Made by a program: the position numbers and the translations under genes. This document shows, piece by piece, positions 1-7,638 of a stretch of DNA of 64,000 nt (the first letter of the stretch is position 1; the number at the start of each line of letters is the position of its first letter). Source of the DNA: Vibrio salilacus. Lineage in GTDB: Bacteria > Pseudomonadota > Gammaproteobacteria > Enterobacterales > Vibrionaceae. Under the pieces are notes generated by a model. The model did not search any database. It had not been told where the DNA came from and saw nothing but the letters and a program-made list of their open reading frames with translations. The DNA lies in the NCBI RefSeq assembly GCF_002811245.1, contig NZ_NIVQ01000017.1, positions 1-64,000 on the forward strand, written 5' to 3'.

Positions 1-244
1 GTGATCGTCAAATCGATCGTTATTTTGATTAAAAAATGTTCACGATCTCACCCTGATCTTCTCGTGAGGTGAAGATCGAAACGCGTAAGGACTTAGATGA
101 CTTTTTAACTCAGATAGAACAATATCAAGAGGTGTAATATATTGTTCAGATGGAAAATTAGCTTTGCTTATCCGTTTCCATTGGTGTCTCTAGCAAATTT
201 TCTATGAACTTGTACCTAACCACTATCTGAAATAAGGGAATACT
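1..244. other. Upstream region of the small-gene cassette
   Basis: No convincing gene. A short plus-strand reading frame from a GTG at 69 to a stop at 135-137 encodes 22 charged residues (MKIETRKDLDDFLTQIEQYQ...) and looks like the tail of a lost protein, because the frame is closed by a stop at 54-56 and has no clear ribosome binding site. The rest is AT-rich and probably holds the promoter for the small genes that follow; an AAGGGA ribosome binding site precedes the ATG at 245. Confidence 0.3.
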
Positions 245-520
245 ATGTTTGACGAAACCAAGTTAGAAGAAATTGACCCAGCACCGCACCGCGATCGTTT
301 GGATCCAAAAGACTCTGATCAAGTCGCAAACAGCGCGGCGCAAGCTCTGAAAGACATGAACCTAGATGGCCCGCGTGACCTTTCTGCTATGTCAAAACTG
401 CAGATACGTGAGTTCACTAATACAGGCGCGACGCAGATGCAAGCGACCTCTAACGCTATGACACAAATGGCCGCAGCGGGTGCTAAAGCCGTGAACTATA
501 TTATGGACGGCGGCAAATAA
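245..520 (+). CDS. Small protein of unknown family, first tandem paralogue
   Basis: A 91-residue soluble, Met/Ala/Gln-rich protein with no signal peptide or membrane segment. It starts at an ATG with a good AAGGGA site. Its residues from about 17 onward are closely paralogous to the next gene: both share a DRL...SDQ segment, a DLSA(M/L)SKLQ segment and the core FT(N/H)TGATQMQAT, then a Met/Ala-rich helix. The composition (short, Ala/Met/Gln-rich helix, present in tandem copies) is vaguely reminiscent of RebB R-body proteins, but the conserved RebB segments I remember are not visible, so I do not assign that family. It opens a run of six small genes. Function unknown. Confidence 0.7.
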   Translation: MFDETKLEEIDPAPHRDRLDPKDSDQVANSAAQALKDMNLDGPRDLSAMSKLQIREFTNTGATQMQATSNAMTQMAAAGAKAVNYIMDGGK

Positions 521-538
521 GGCGATAGACCTTTGTGT

Positions 539-564
539 GGGGCAGTTGTAATTTCAGCTGCCCC
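539..564 (+). terminator. Intercistronic hairpin between the two paralogues
   Basis: GGGGCAG at 539-545 pairs with CTGCCCC at 558-564. A TTTT run follows a few bases later (571-574) but not directly after the stem. It may act as a partial terminator or transcript stabiliser that makes the first paralogue more abundant than the downstream genes (inference). Confidence 0.4.
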
Positions 565-588
565 TTCACCTTTTAAAGGAGTAAAACG

Positions 589-813
589 ATGAGTGATACA
601 TTTCGAGATCGCCTGTCTGCAAAAGTGAGCGATCAGATGGCCACATCCGCCGCGTTAAGCCTTCACCTTGATGGTTTGCGCGATCTATCCGCCCTGTCTA
701 AGCTTCAAGTTCGTGAGTTTACTCATACTGGCGCGACACAAATGCAAGCCACGGCGAATGCGATCATGCAAATGTCAGCAGTGGGTGCTCGCGCAAGTAA
801 CGAGATTTTATAA
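589..813 (+). CDS. Small protein of unknown family, second tandem paralogue
   Basis: A 74-residue protein with a strong AAAGGAG ribosome binding site. It is a shortened paralogue of the preceding gene: it lacks most of the acidic N-terminus and keeps the SDQ(M/V)A, DLSALSKLQ, GATQMQAT and Ala/Met-rich C-terminal segments, ending without the Gly-Gly-Lys tail. It has no membrane segment and no cysteine. The duplication implies selection for two variants, for instance as subunits of one assembly, but this is inference. Function unknown. Confidence 0.7.
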   Translation: MSDTFRDRLSAKVSDQMATSAALSLHLDGLRDLSALSKLQVREFTHTGATQMQATANAIMQMSAVGARASNEIL

Positions 814-838
814 TTCGCTACGATAGAGGGAATAAAGC

Positions 839-1036
839 ATGGCAAAGGCGGACGATACCCCGACCATTCGCGAGCTCTCTGATGAAAAAGGTAGGCTCAT
901 TGATGTGATGTCGAGTGCCTACCTTCAGCGTTCTATCAATAGTGCCGTAGAAACCACGTTGCAAGACCAGGTGAATGCGCGCAACCAACGTATGTTGTTG
1001 ATGACCAAGCAGCTCAATAAAATTGTTGATCTGTAA
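839..1036 (+). CDS. Small protein of unknown family (65 aa)
   Basis: A 65-residue protein preceded by GAGGGAA. The first 25 residues are charged. The rest is a predicted amphipathic helix rich in Gln, Asn, Arg and Met (from about residue 28, LQRSINSAVETTLQDQ onward). It resembles the two upstream paralogues in overall character but not in alignable sequence. It lies 25 bp after one gene and 44 bp before the best start of the next, so it is probably cotranscribed. Function unknown. Confidence 0.6.
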   Translation: MAKADDTPTIRELSDEKGRLIDVMSSAYLQRSINSAVETTLQDQVNARNQRMLLMTKQLNKIVDL

Positions 1037-1080
1037 GCTCCATGAAGGAACAGACAGATGCGGCAAAAGAAGGGAAGCGA

Positions 1081-1293
1081 ATGTCTTCCTCTCTTTTGGT
1101 TCAGACAACCGCCGATCACCTGAGAGATACAGCACTTCAAACCACGACGGTTGTAGGAAAAGCATTTCAGAAATGGTTAACACAGCCTTTTAACCTCATG
1201 TTTCTTCTCATTATTATTGCCGCTCATGTCCAGTTAATTGTTGCGGTAATACAAGGATTTTTAATGATGTTACTATCAAAGTTTATGCGTTAA
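1081..1293 (+). CDS. Small membrane protein in the small-gene cassette
   Basis: A 70-residue protein with one strongly hydrophobic segment (about residues 40-63; FNLMFLLIIIAAHVQLIVAV is its core) and a short basic C-terminus. An ATG at 1042 in the same frame would add 13 charged residues, but the ATG at 1081 is preceded at proper distance by AGAAGGGAAG, so I prefer it. This is the only member of the cassette that is clearly membrane-bound and may anchor the other small proteins (inference). Function unknown. Confidence 0.6.
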   Translation: MSSSLLVQTTADHLRDTALQTTTVVGKAFQKWLTQPFNLMFLLIIIAAHVQLIVAVIQGFLMMLLSKFMR

Positions 1294-1305
1294 AGGAAAA
1301 CCATC

Positions 1306-1533
1306 ATGTCTGATAAACCTTCACATTTTGAGAGCTACCTTCCCCCGGATTATGATGAACAATTGGATAAGTTAATCAATAGCCAAGGGACTGACGCCCA
1401 AATCGGCAAAGAGTTACAGGCGTCAATCATGGAAGTGTGCAGAGAGGTCAATGCTGAGCTCGCCAAATCGTTTTCTGACCTCTCTTCCACCGGATTTGAA
1501 ATCGATTATGAACAAGGAGAAAAAGATGAGTGA
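1306..1533 (+). CDS. Small acidic protein of unknown family (75 aa)
   Basis: A 75-residue acidic protein with an AAAGGA ribosome binding site. It has no membrane segment. Residues 20-60 are predicted helical (DEQLDKLINSQG, then IGKELQASIMEVCREVNAEL) and the C-terminus is highly acidic. It starts 12 bp after the membrane protein gene and its stop codon overlaps the start of the next short frame, which points to translational coupling. Function unknown. Confidence 0.6.
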   Translation: MSDKPSHFESYLPPDYDEQLDKLINSQGTDAQIGKELQASIMEVCREVNAELAKSFSDLSSTGFEIDYEQGEKDE

Positions 1534-1691
1534 GGATATTGAAAACACAACGCCATGATGAAGTGGCTCCAAGATCCTTCGAATATACCAAAGATCAGCA
1601 GGAGCAAGTCATTGGTATCGGCTCTGGCTTGACGTTGAAAAAGGCGATCAACCGTATTGATTTCGAATCACCAAACAGTAAAGAAAATTAA
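1530..1691 (+). CDS. Very small protein at the end of the cassette, GTG start
   Basis: A 53-codon frame starting at a GTG that overlaps the stop of the previous gene and lies 10 bp after AAGGAG (1514-1519). The body contains EVAPRSFEYTKDQQEQVIGI followed by GSGLTLKKAINRIDFE, which reads like real protein. An ATG at 1526 is better placed for the same ribosome binding site but gives only ten residues before a stop, so the gene may start at GTG or may be the product of a small frameshift near 1550. Its TAA stop is the first bases of the adjoining repeat element, suggesting the element inserted at, or defined, the 3' end. Confidence 0.45.
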   Translation: MRILKTQRHDEVAPRSFEYTKDQQEQVIGIGSGLTLKKAINRIDFESPNSKEN

Positions 1692-1890
1692 CGGCGTCAG
1701 GTCTTGCCTTTTTCCCTTTGGGTTTGTTGGCGGGAGGTTTAATTTAGGTATTTAGTGTGGCGTTTTCAGGGAGAGAAAATGAGCCGATGATCAAGGGGCG
1801 AATTGGCTAATACGTTATATCACATGATTCACGGGGCAACTGCATTGTGTCAAAACGCAAGACCTGGCCCCGTAGTTTGACCCGTAGTTT
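1688..1890. repeat. Non-autonomous inverted-repeat element, copy 1
   Basis: About 200 bp. The left end GGCGTCAGGTCTTGCC (1693-1708) and the right end GCAAGACCTGGCCCCG (1857-1872) are inverted. It is a near-duplicate of the element at 3990-4190, in the same orientation, differing by scattered substitutions and a ~10-bp gap near 1822. The distal end carries a short tandem duplication of the tail CCCGTAGTTT (1869-1878 and 1881-1890). No coding capacity. Its size and ends suggest a MITE- or REPIN-like element mobilised in trans (inference). Confidence 0.75.
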
Positions 1891-1906
1891 TTCACTCGGT
1901 GCTGTT

Positions 1907-3874
1907 TCATCGCGATATTTTTTGATTAATCGCCCGCTCAAGATCTGAAATTTTACGCACAACATCCTCCGATATTGGCTCTATTTGCTCAAACACTCTA
2001 TTCGCGTCTTCATGTTGACCTTGGTCTATCAATTCGAGTACATCCTTAATGACGCCATGTAGTTTCGCATGAGGTGGCTCTAGAGCTTTAAATGTGGCCT
2101 CAGAACCATAAAGGCTTTTTCCCTCTCCGTAGTACCATTTGCCCAATGCACAGAAATGATGGTCACAGGCAACTTTTTTGTCTAGTGCTGCATGATCACC
2201 ATTCAGGTACTCCCTAACCTTCGTTTTCCAAGCTAAGTGGGCGTTTTTAATATCAGTGAAATCAATGCGCTTAACAAAGCTAAGTTTGAAGTCTGCTAGT
2301 TGCTTCCTTAGTTCTAAAGCCTCCTGACTTAAAGCTTTGGCTTTATTCTGAAGGTGAAGGGCGCTTTCTTCAGTGTGACCACTTTTTTCGCTGATGACTT
2401 CTACCGACTTATTCATATCTTGCACTACTGTAGATTGCTCTTCCGATGCCGCGGCAATTTGTGTACTCATATCATTGACATGGCTAACTTGATGAATAAT
2501 CTCAGAAAAAGTTTCTCTGGCTTTAGAGACACCTTCATAGGCATTCTGAGCAAGTGTGTTGTTTTCGGAAATTCTTGTCGATGAGTCTTGAACGCCTTTT
2601 TGTAGGCTCTCTAGCATCGAATTAATGTCTTCTGTCGCGGTTTGTGTTCTCTGCGCCAAGCTACGAACCTCATCAGCCACTACAGCAAAACCACGACCTT
2701 GATCTCCTGCACGAGCAGCTTCAATTGCGGCGTTCAATGCCAGTAAGTTAGTTTGTTCTGCAATTTCACTTATCGTCTTCGTTACTTGCCCTATGCTTTG
2801 GCTTTGTTCAGATACTTGTGCTATCTGAGCAATGGTTGCATCTAACTCAACCAAGAAGCTGGACAGCTTCTCTAGCCCCTGATCTATAAGCTCATCGCCA
2901 GCTTGGACATTTTTTTGCGTTTCCAGCGCAGTATGCGACGTTTGGATCGTATTCTCCGTCACTTGTTGCACTGTTGCTGCCATTTGTGTCATAGCACTGG
3001 CGATTTGAGAGGTATGAGATGACTGCGAGGCCATCATCTGCTGCATGTAAAAACTGTCTGACGACACATTATCTGAGTCTTCGACGACTTTTTGTGACGC
3101 CCCCACTACTTGGCTAAGAATCGTTTTATAGCGTGCTTGAAGCATTTTGACTGATTGCTTCAAACAGCCGACCTCATCTTGTCTCAACAAATTGATGTTA
3201 GAACAAAGATCACCATGAGACATCTTTTTGACCAGCTCTTCAGTCTCTTTCACCGACTTTAAGATTTGGTGGCGAATAACGGACCAATTGAGGGCGGCAA
3301 CAACCGTTAAAGTTACAGCGACCAAAGCGTTGGTTAGTTGATCAGAAAGGAAAGATTGTCCCGCCAAAAGTGACCCACCTAAAATTAAAATCAGATGAGT
3401 GAATGAGAAAATCTGGTTGTATGTAACCCGCTCAATTAATGTTGGACCAGGAAGATCAAGAGAGGTATTGCTACGCATTTTTTTGTACAACGTTTCAGCA
3501 TCAGCCACTTGTTGCTTTGTTGGCTCTGAGCGAACTGACTGGAGGCCTACTAACTGCCCATTTTTCATTATCGGTGATACGAAGGCGTCGACCCAGTAAT
3601 GGTCACCATTTTTACAACGATTTTTTACAATGCCTCGCCAAACGTTACCGGCTTTAACTGTATGCCATAAACTTTTAAAAGCGGCTGGCGGCATATCTGG
3701 ATGCCTAACAATATTATGGTCTTTTCCTGTCAATTCTTCTCGTGAAAAACCACTAATGGACACAAAGTCATCGTTAACAAACTTAATTTTTCCCTGAGTA
3801 TCGGTTACGGAAACTAAATCACCTCTGTCATCAAAGAAGACTTCCCTCTGAGTAACCGGTCCATTATCTTTCAT
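1907..3874 (-). CDS. Methyl-accepting chemotaxis protein with PAS and CZB domains
   Basis: A 655-residue chemoreceptor. Residues ~20-120 form an Aer-like PAS domain ([21 protein letters not shown]; a DHYWV segment) that would sense redox or a bound ligand in the cytoplasm. Two hydrophobic segments follow (~155-172 and ~180-197) with almost no periplasmic loop, so there is no extracellular sensor. A HAMP-like linker leads to the methylation helices and the signalling tip ([18 protein letters not shown]). The C-terminus (~530-640) is a chemoreceptor zinc-binding domain with the HxxC-x-LGKWY motif ([14 protein letters not shown]) and flanking His residues ([14 protein letters not shown]). Aer-type receptors direct energy taxis through CheA and CheW; the CZB domain binds zinc in other receptors and can respond to oxidants. 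The gene stands alone between two direct copies of a repeat element. Confidence 0.93.
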   Translation of the reverse strand: MKDNGPVTQREVFFDDRGDLVSVTDTQGKIKFVNDDFVSISGFSREELTGKDHNIVRHPDMPPAAFKSLWHTVKAGNVWRGIVKNRCKNGDHYWVDAFVSPIMKNGQLVGLQSVRSEPTKQQVADAETLYKKMRSNTSLDLPGPTLIERVTYNQIFSFTHLILILGGSLLAGQSFLSDQLTNALVAVTLTVVAALNWSVIRHQILKSVKETEELVKKMSHGDLCSNINLLRQDEVGCLKQSVKMLQARYKTILSQVVGASQKVVEDSDNVSSDSFYMQQMMASQSSHTSQIASAMTQMAATVQQVTENTIQTSHTALETQKNVQAGDELIDQGLEKLSSFLVELDATIAQIAQVSEQSQSIGQVTKTISEIAEQTNLLALNAAIEAARAGDQGRGFAVVADEVRSLAQRTQTATEDINSMLESLQKGVQDSSTRISENNTLAQNAYEGVSKARETFSEIIHQVSHVNDMSTQIAAASEEQSTVVQDMNKSVEVISEKSGHTEESALHLQNKAKALSQEALELRKQLADFKLSFVKRIDFTDIKNAHLAWKTKVREYLNGDHAALDKKVACDHHFCALGKWYYGEGKSLYGSEATFKALEPPHAKLHGVIKDVLELIDQGQHEDANRVFEQIEPISEDVVRKISDLERAINQKISR

Positions 3875-3989
3875 TCTGCTCTCTCCAAAAGCCTATACTA
3901 TTGAAGGCCAACGACAACGTTTTTTAATAGTTATCTTGTCATAATAGACCAAACTCTATGGGTAAGGCGATAGACTTTAGTATAAGGAA

Positions 3990-4190
3990 TTAACGGGGTC
4001 AGGTCTTGCCTTTTGCCCTTTGGGTTTGTTGGCGGGTGGTTTAATTTAGGTATTTGGTGTGGTGTTTTCAGGGAGAGAAAATGAGCCGGTGATTAAGGGG
4101 CGAATTGGTTAATACGCTATATCACGTGACATCGCGTGATTCACGGGGCAACTGCATTGTGTCAAAACGCAAGACCTGCCCCCGTAGTTT
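3990..4190. repeat. Non-autonomous inverted-repeat element, copy 2
   Basis: About 200 bp, in the same orientation as copy 1 and on the other side of the chemoreceptor gene. The left end ACGGGGTCAGGTCTTGC (from 3993) is matched in inverted orientation by GCAAGACCTGCCCCCGT at the right end (4169-4185); the terminal inverted repeat extends to about 25 bp with three mismatches. The interior includes a small palindrome (TCACGTGA region near 4123) missing from copy 1. It has no open reading frame. Confidence 0.78.
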
Positions 4191-4487
4191 TATCCACGCT
4201 CATTAATAATACACTGGTTATTATAGCCAATTCTGAGCCACGCCCAGAGTTGTTGTAGGTTATCGAAATCATCGCTCAGAAGAGAAATAAAGCAGTAAAG
4301 TAATTGTAAGAGAGAAGTTTGAGAGGCGATAGTGCAATCTGCATTGCAAAATGAAGCTGTTGCATATCGCCTGGTTGATTAAGGAGTAGTGGCTTGTGCT
4401 TGAACTATATAGCTGATGTGCGTTAACCACTCTGTGTTGGTTAACGCACATCAGCTATATGTGGCTGGTCTAGTGACAATGAATTCG
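4191..4487. other. Non-coding stretch with a perfect 23-bp hairpin
   Basis: No supportable gene. The notable structure is a perfect 23-bp inverted repeat: the arm at 4407-4429 (starting ATATAGCTGATGTGCG) is matched by 4438-4460 around an 8-base loop. It lies about 27 bp beyond the stop of the minus-strand gene at 4488-4724. There is no T-run on either side, so it is not a standard intrinsic terminator. The core contains GTTAAC on both arms. Possible roles are a strong RNA hairpin stabilising the 3' end, a protein-binding dyad, or a transposon relic. Confidence 0.6.
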
Positions 4488-4724
4488 TTAACAAGCGATC
4501 TGATTACTCAGCACTTCGAACTGAGTTTTATCCCATTCGGTGAGATTATCGGTGACTTTGCCAATCAATGGCAGTAAGCGCCCTGCGTCTCTTTCTTTAA
4601 AAGGGTGATTGGTGATCACCGCAAACCCTGCGATGCAGCATTTGCCCCCTTTGGCTTGAATGAATTGAGCAAGTGTTCGCACCGCTTCTTCGCTGTAAGA
4701 TTCAATTTTATAGAGATGGCCCAT
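4488..4724 (-). CDS. Small protein of unknown function (78 aa)
   Basis: A 78-residue soluble protein starting at an ATG with an AGAGGAAAG ribosome binding site. It contains a Cys-Cys pair in a short hydrophobic segment (GGKCCIAGFAVITNHPF) and ends with a Cys. It has no signal peptide. I do not recognise the family. It is bordered by the perfect hairpin downstream and by a regulator remnant upstream, so it sits in a rearranged stretch, but its ribosome site and composition suggest it is expressed. Confidence 0.55.
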   Translation of the reverse strand: MGHLYKIESYSEEAVRTLAQFIQAKGGKCCIAGFAVITNHPFKERDAGRLLPLIGKVTDNLTEWDKTQFEVLSNQIAC

Positions 4725-4851
4725 AATGCTTTCCTCTAAACGTTGTATTCAGCATGATGACAAGTGAGTGCTGAGTTATTTTTATTAAGCATATTTGGTG
4801 CCAGTTTATATTGATGGAAGACGATTGATGTCAGGCATTTCTGTTCGTTAG

Positions 4852-5061
4852 CTAAGAAGATTCAACAATCGCGGTTTCATCAATGTCGTATTTGCGGATC
4901 TTACGCCATAAGGTTGTCCGGCCAACGCCCAATGCTTTAGCGGTTTGTTGCAAATGCCCCTGATGATGTTTTAACGCATGAATAATGGTATTTTTTTCTA
5001 TTAATTCAACGAGATTAACGGGACCATATATGACCCCGTAGTTTGACTCAGCGATATACAT
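4852..5061 (-). pseudogene. Truncated Fis-type DNA-binding tail of a sigma54-dependent regulator
   Basis: The 69-residue frame carries, from about residue 17 to 62, the C-terminal helix-turn-helix of NtrC-type regulators: LVELIEKNTIIHALKHHQG followed by the hallmark TAKALGVGRTTLWRKIRKY. The receiver and AAA+ domains that normally precede it are absent. The first 16 residues are not regulator sequence: they are translated from a scar of the repeat element at 5015-5047. The frame begins immediately after the stop of the peroxidase gene, without its own clear ribosome site. It is most likely a decayed regulator cut off by an element-associated deletion; if expressed it would be a stand-alone Fis-like DNA-binding peptide. 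Confidence 0.75.
5015..5047. repeat. Minimal scar of the inverted-repeat element
   Basis: TTAACGGG (5015-5022) matches the left boundary of the ~200-bp elements and ACCCCGTAGTTTGAC (5033-5047) matches their right boundary, with only ten bases between. It looks like an internally deleted copy or an excision footprint. It lies exactly where the regulator remnant loses homology. Confidence 0.5.
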
Positions 5062-5064
5062 TCT

Positions 5065-7638
5065 TCATTGCCCAAGCTCGGCTTTTGTGGCCGGTTGACT
5101 TGGGCTTGGTGCGGTAATGACATGCATAAATGCTTTTAATGCCTCTCTTTCTTGGAAGGTTAAGTTTAGCGGACGAATTTTTTCTGAGAGTTTCGGATAG
5201 TTCGGATCATATTTATCCCAACCGAATGGTGCGTTGCTTGCCATTCCTTCTGAATACATGGAAATAACGCCTTCCATCGTCGGTACTAAGCCATTATGGA
5301 ACCATGGGCCAGTATTCATTGTATCGCGCAGCGACGGTGTTTTAAATTTGCCTACGTTTTGACTGTGACCATCGACATTATATTGACCTAAGTCTTGATA
5401 AAAGCCTTTATAGTAGGTTAAACCGACATTTTCAAATCCATGATCTGTCAGCTCAGGACCCATATGACAATTGACACAGCGTCCATTACGACGATAAATA
5501 TCGAGTCCCCATAATTCTTGATCGTTGAGTGCTTGAGTATCCCCATGACGAGCTTGTTCAATAAATTGATCAAGGCGATTTTTCTGACTCACAATGGTTC
5601 GTTGGAAAGTCGCCAATGCCATTGCCAGCTGTTGTGCCGTGATCGGTGATTGATGGAAAACGGTTTTAAAGCGTGCTGGATAGGTGGGATGTTCGTTTAG
5701 TCTATTCACCAGGTTATCTAAGCTTTCGGCCATTTCGACGGGGTCTTGAATCGGCATTAATGCTTGCTGCTCTAAAGTCGTTGCGCGGCCATCCCAAAAT
5801 AGTTGAGGTAAAAAGGCACTATTTACAATACTTGGTGCATTCCGTTTGCCGCGTTGTCGATCATGTCCTATCGATACTTCAAGATGATCCGTCCAACCTT
5901 TTTGGGGGGCATGGCAACTCGCACAAGAAACATCCTTTGCTTTTGAGAGAAAAGAGTCGAAGAATAAATCTTTTCCTAACAGCACTTTTTCTTTTTGGTA
6001 AGGGTTGTTATGAGGAAACGATGGCTGTGGCATTAACCCTAACTCTTGGTAATTGATGTTATCATCAACAAATGGGACTGGCCATTCATCCGTAGATGAA
6101 GCATAGGCGTGACGAAGACGTGCCATATTCGGCTGGCCATGGTTATTAATTGAACGTGGATCCTCACTCGCTCGTGGTTCAAATTCCGTCGCAATAAATA
6201 ACGCTTTTGCCTCGGTATTGGGTTCTGGATCATTGACGATAAGTTGTTTCGGATTTGGTAAGGTTAAGGTGCCATAACCTTGCTCCGTTTTGACCCAATA
6301 TAAGCCGTGTTTTGGGGTGTTAAAGGATGTTTGATATAACAACGTATAATCGCCACCATCAATACTTTGATGAAGTAAGCTCGCCAGTTCTTCTAGGGTT
6401 GGGACCCGCCAGTCCTGCCTACCACACTGCTTTGAATGATTAATAAATTGCAGTACACCATCTAATGTATGATGACTGCCACTAACATGTGTATCTTTAG
6501 TATTTAAACGATATTGATTTTCTGTATCGGTTATTTGTGATGGTTGCGGAGTTAACCAGTACACGTAAGAAAATTGGCCATCGCGTAAATAGAGATTATC
6601 TCTTACCAAACTTCGAGTATCATCTAAACAGACCCAAGGAGTATCAGTAAAATCGTGTTGTTGATTTTCTATCGTTAATGGTAAACCTTGCTGATTCAAG
6701 CGAATAAAACTTGAACTCTCTGGTTGTGGGTTTACTTGTTCACTTGGTAGGCTTTGATCTCGGACGGCACCACTAACCAAAATAGTCGATGCGGGGCGAC
6801 GTTTATTTTGATTTGATACTTGCATATTTGTCCGCCCAAAACTGTATCTATGAGCAAGATTATCTTGCTGAAGATCGCTTTCATCTGTAGTTAGCCAATA
6901 GTATTCAAAGCCAACGGACGGGAAAAAATAGGGATCAATAGCTGCCTGATTGCGATCCAAGGCGAAATCTTGCTTACTGGTTAGGTTTTTTAGTTCATAA
7001 GCATAAGGTAATCGCCAATCGGACTGACCACACCACTGATGTCGGTTTGCGTAATCCACGAGATTCTCGGTATTACATGGTCCTTGTTCTAAAAAACATT
7101 GGGCTTCAAGTTTGGGTAGTTCAGCATTCCAGTTTTTCCAACCAAATGTTTGTTGTTGTGGTTCTTTTGGTATTGCCCAAGTTACCCCAAGGTGTGTGGT
7201 TTTATCATTAACACATTGCCAGTCTTGGTGAGTCGTTGGCAGTTCAGTGAACCTTGGTTCATCGCCGTCCACTCTGATCTGCCATGCTATCATTATATGT
7301 TCAGAGTCATGGATAATTTCGAGGCGAAACTGATCTGTGCCGATATGATTCTCTGCTGGTATATAATGGATGGAGCGCCCTTTGATTGTTAACCTTCCCT
7401 GTTTCGGTTGTTCAACCATACGTATCGTTTGGTGATCAAGCAGCGGATAGGTGAAAGTGAACTCATCATTACCTAGAATTCTCGCTTTCGGTGTCCTGTC
7501 TATGGTGTTAGTGATGGTGTTTTGTTGTTTTGGTTGACCTTGTTGTCTGAGCGATGAATCCCAGTCATGGCATGCAATAAGCAAAGTAGGAACGAAGATT
7601 ACCATCGTCTTTTTTAATTTTGATATATTTTTCATCAT
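5065..7638 (-). CDS. Lipoprotein with two DUF1566 domains and a di-heme cytochrome c peroxidase domain
   Basis: 857 residues. The N-terminus is a lipoprotein signal (basic start, hydrophobic core, lipobox LLIAC). Residues ~45-110 look like an immunoglobulin/cadherin-type tandem domain (ILGNDEFTFTYPLL, then GTDQFRLEI). Two DUF1566 modules follow, marked by DWRLPYAYEL (~205) and DWRVPTLEELASLL (~409). The C-terminal ~300 residues form a CCP/MauG-family di-heme domain with two c-type heme motifs, CASCH (~571) and CVNCH (~720), and the family segments NAPSIVNSAF and FWDGRATTLEQQA. MauG-type enzymes use peroxide for cofactor or substrate oxidation. Here the enzyme would be anchored in the envelope. 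Its start overlaps the stop of the upstream DUF1566 lipoprotein by 4 bp, so the two are one operon and probably one complex (inference). Confidence 0.88.
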   Translation of the reverse strand: MMKNISKLKKTMVIFVPTLLIACHDWDSSLRQQGQPKQQNTITNTIDRTPKARILGNDEFTFTYPLLDHQTIRMVEQPKQGRLTIKGRSIHYIPAENHIGTDQFRLEIIHDSEHIMIAWQIRVDGDEPRFTELPTTHQDWQCVNDKTTHLGVTWAIPKEPQQQTFGWKNWNAELPKLEAQCFLEQGPCNTENLVDYANRHQWCGQSDWRLPYAYELKNLTSKQDFALDRNQAAIDPYFFPSVGFEYYWLTTDESDLQQDNLAHRYSFGRTNMQVSNQNKRRPASTILVSGAVRDQSLPSEQVNPQPESSSFIRLNQQGLPLTIENQQHDFTDTPWVCLDDTRSLVRDNLYLRDGQFSYVYWLTPQPSQITDTENQYRLNTKDTHVSGSHHTLDGVLQFINHSKQCGRQDWRVPTLEELASLLHQSIDGGDYTLLYQTSFNTPKHGLYWVKTEQGYGTLTLPNPKQLIVNDPEPNTEAKALFIATEFEPRASEDPRSINNHGQPNMARLRHAYASSTDEWPVPFVDDNINYQELGLMPQPSFPHNNPYQKEKVLLGKDLFFDSFLSKAKDVSCASCHAPQKGWTDHLEVSIGHDRQRGKRNAPSIVNSAFLPQLFWDGRATTLEQQALMPIQDPVEMAESLDNLVNRLNEHPTYPARFKTVFHQSPITAQQLAMALATFQRTIVSQKNRLDQFIEQARHGDTQALNDQELWGLDIYRRNGRCVNCHMGPELTDHGFENVGLTYYKGFYQDLGQYNVDGHSQNVGKFKTPSLRDTMNTGPWFHNGLVPTMEGVISMYSEGMASNAPFGWDKYDPNYPKLSEKIRPLNLTFQEREALKAFMHVITAPSPSQPATKAELGQ

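Noticed and set aside
245-813. RebB (R-body) gene pair
   Set aside because: Size and tandem arrangement fit, but the conserved core of RebB that I know is not visible; kept only as a hypothesis.
4269-4451. 60-codon minus-strand frame over the hairpin region
   Set aside because: No ribosome site, reads through half of the perfect hairpin, and odd composition.
4407-4460. Possible integron attC site
   Set aside because: The arms contain GTTAAC, but the R-box pattern GTTRRRY/RYYYAAC is not met and no integrase or cassette lies near; a simple perfect hairpin fits better.
5673-6056. 127-codon frame opposite the peroxidase lipoprotein gene
   Set aside because: Lies wholly antisense to a well-supported gene with intact heme motifs, and has no ribosome site or family resemblance.
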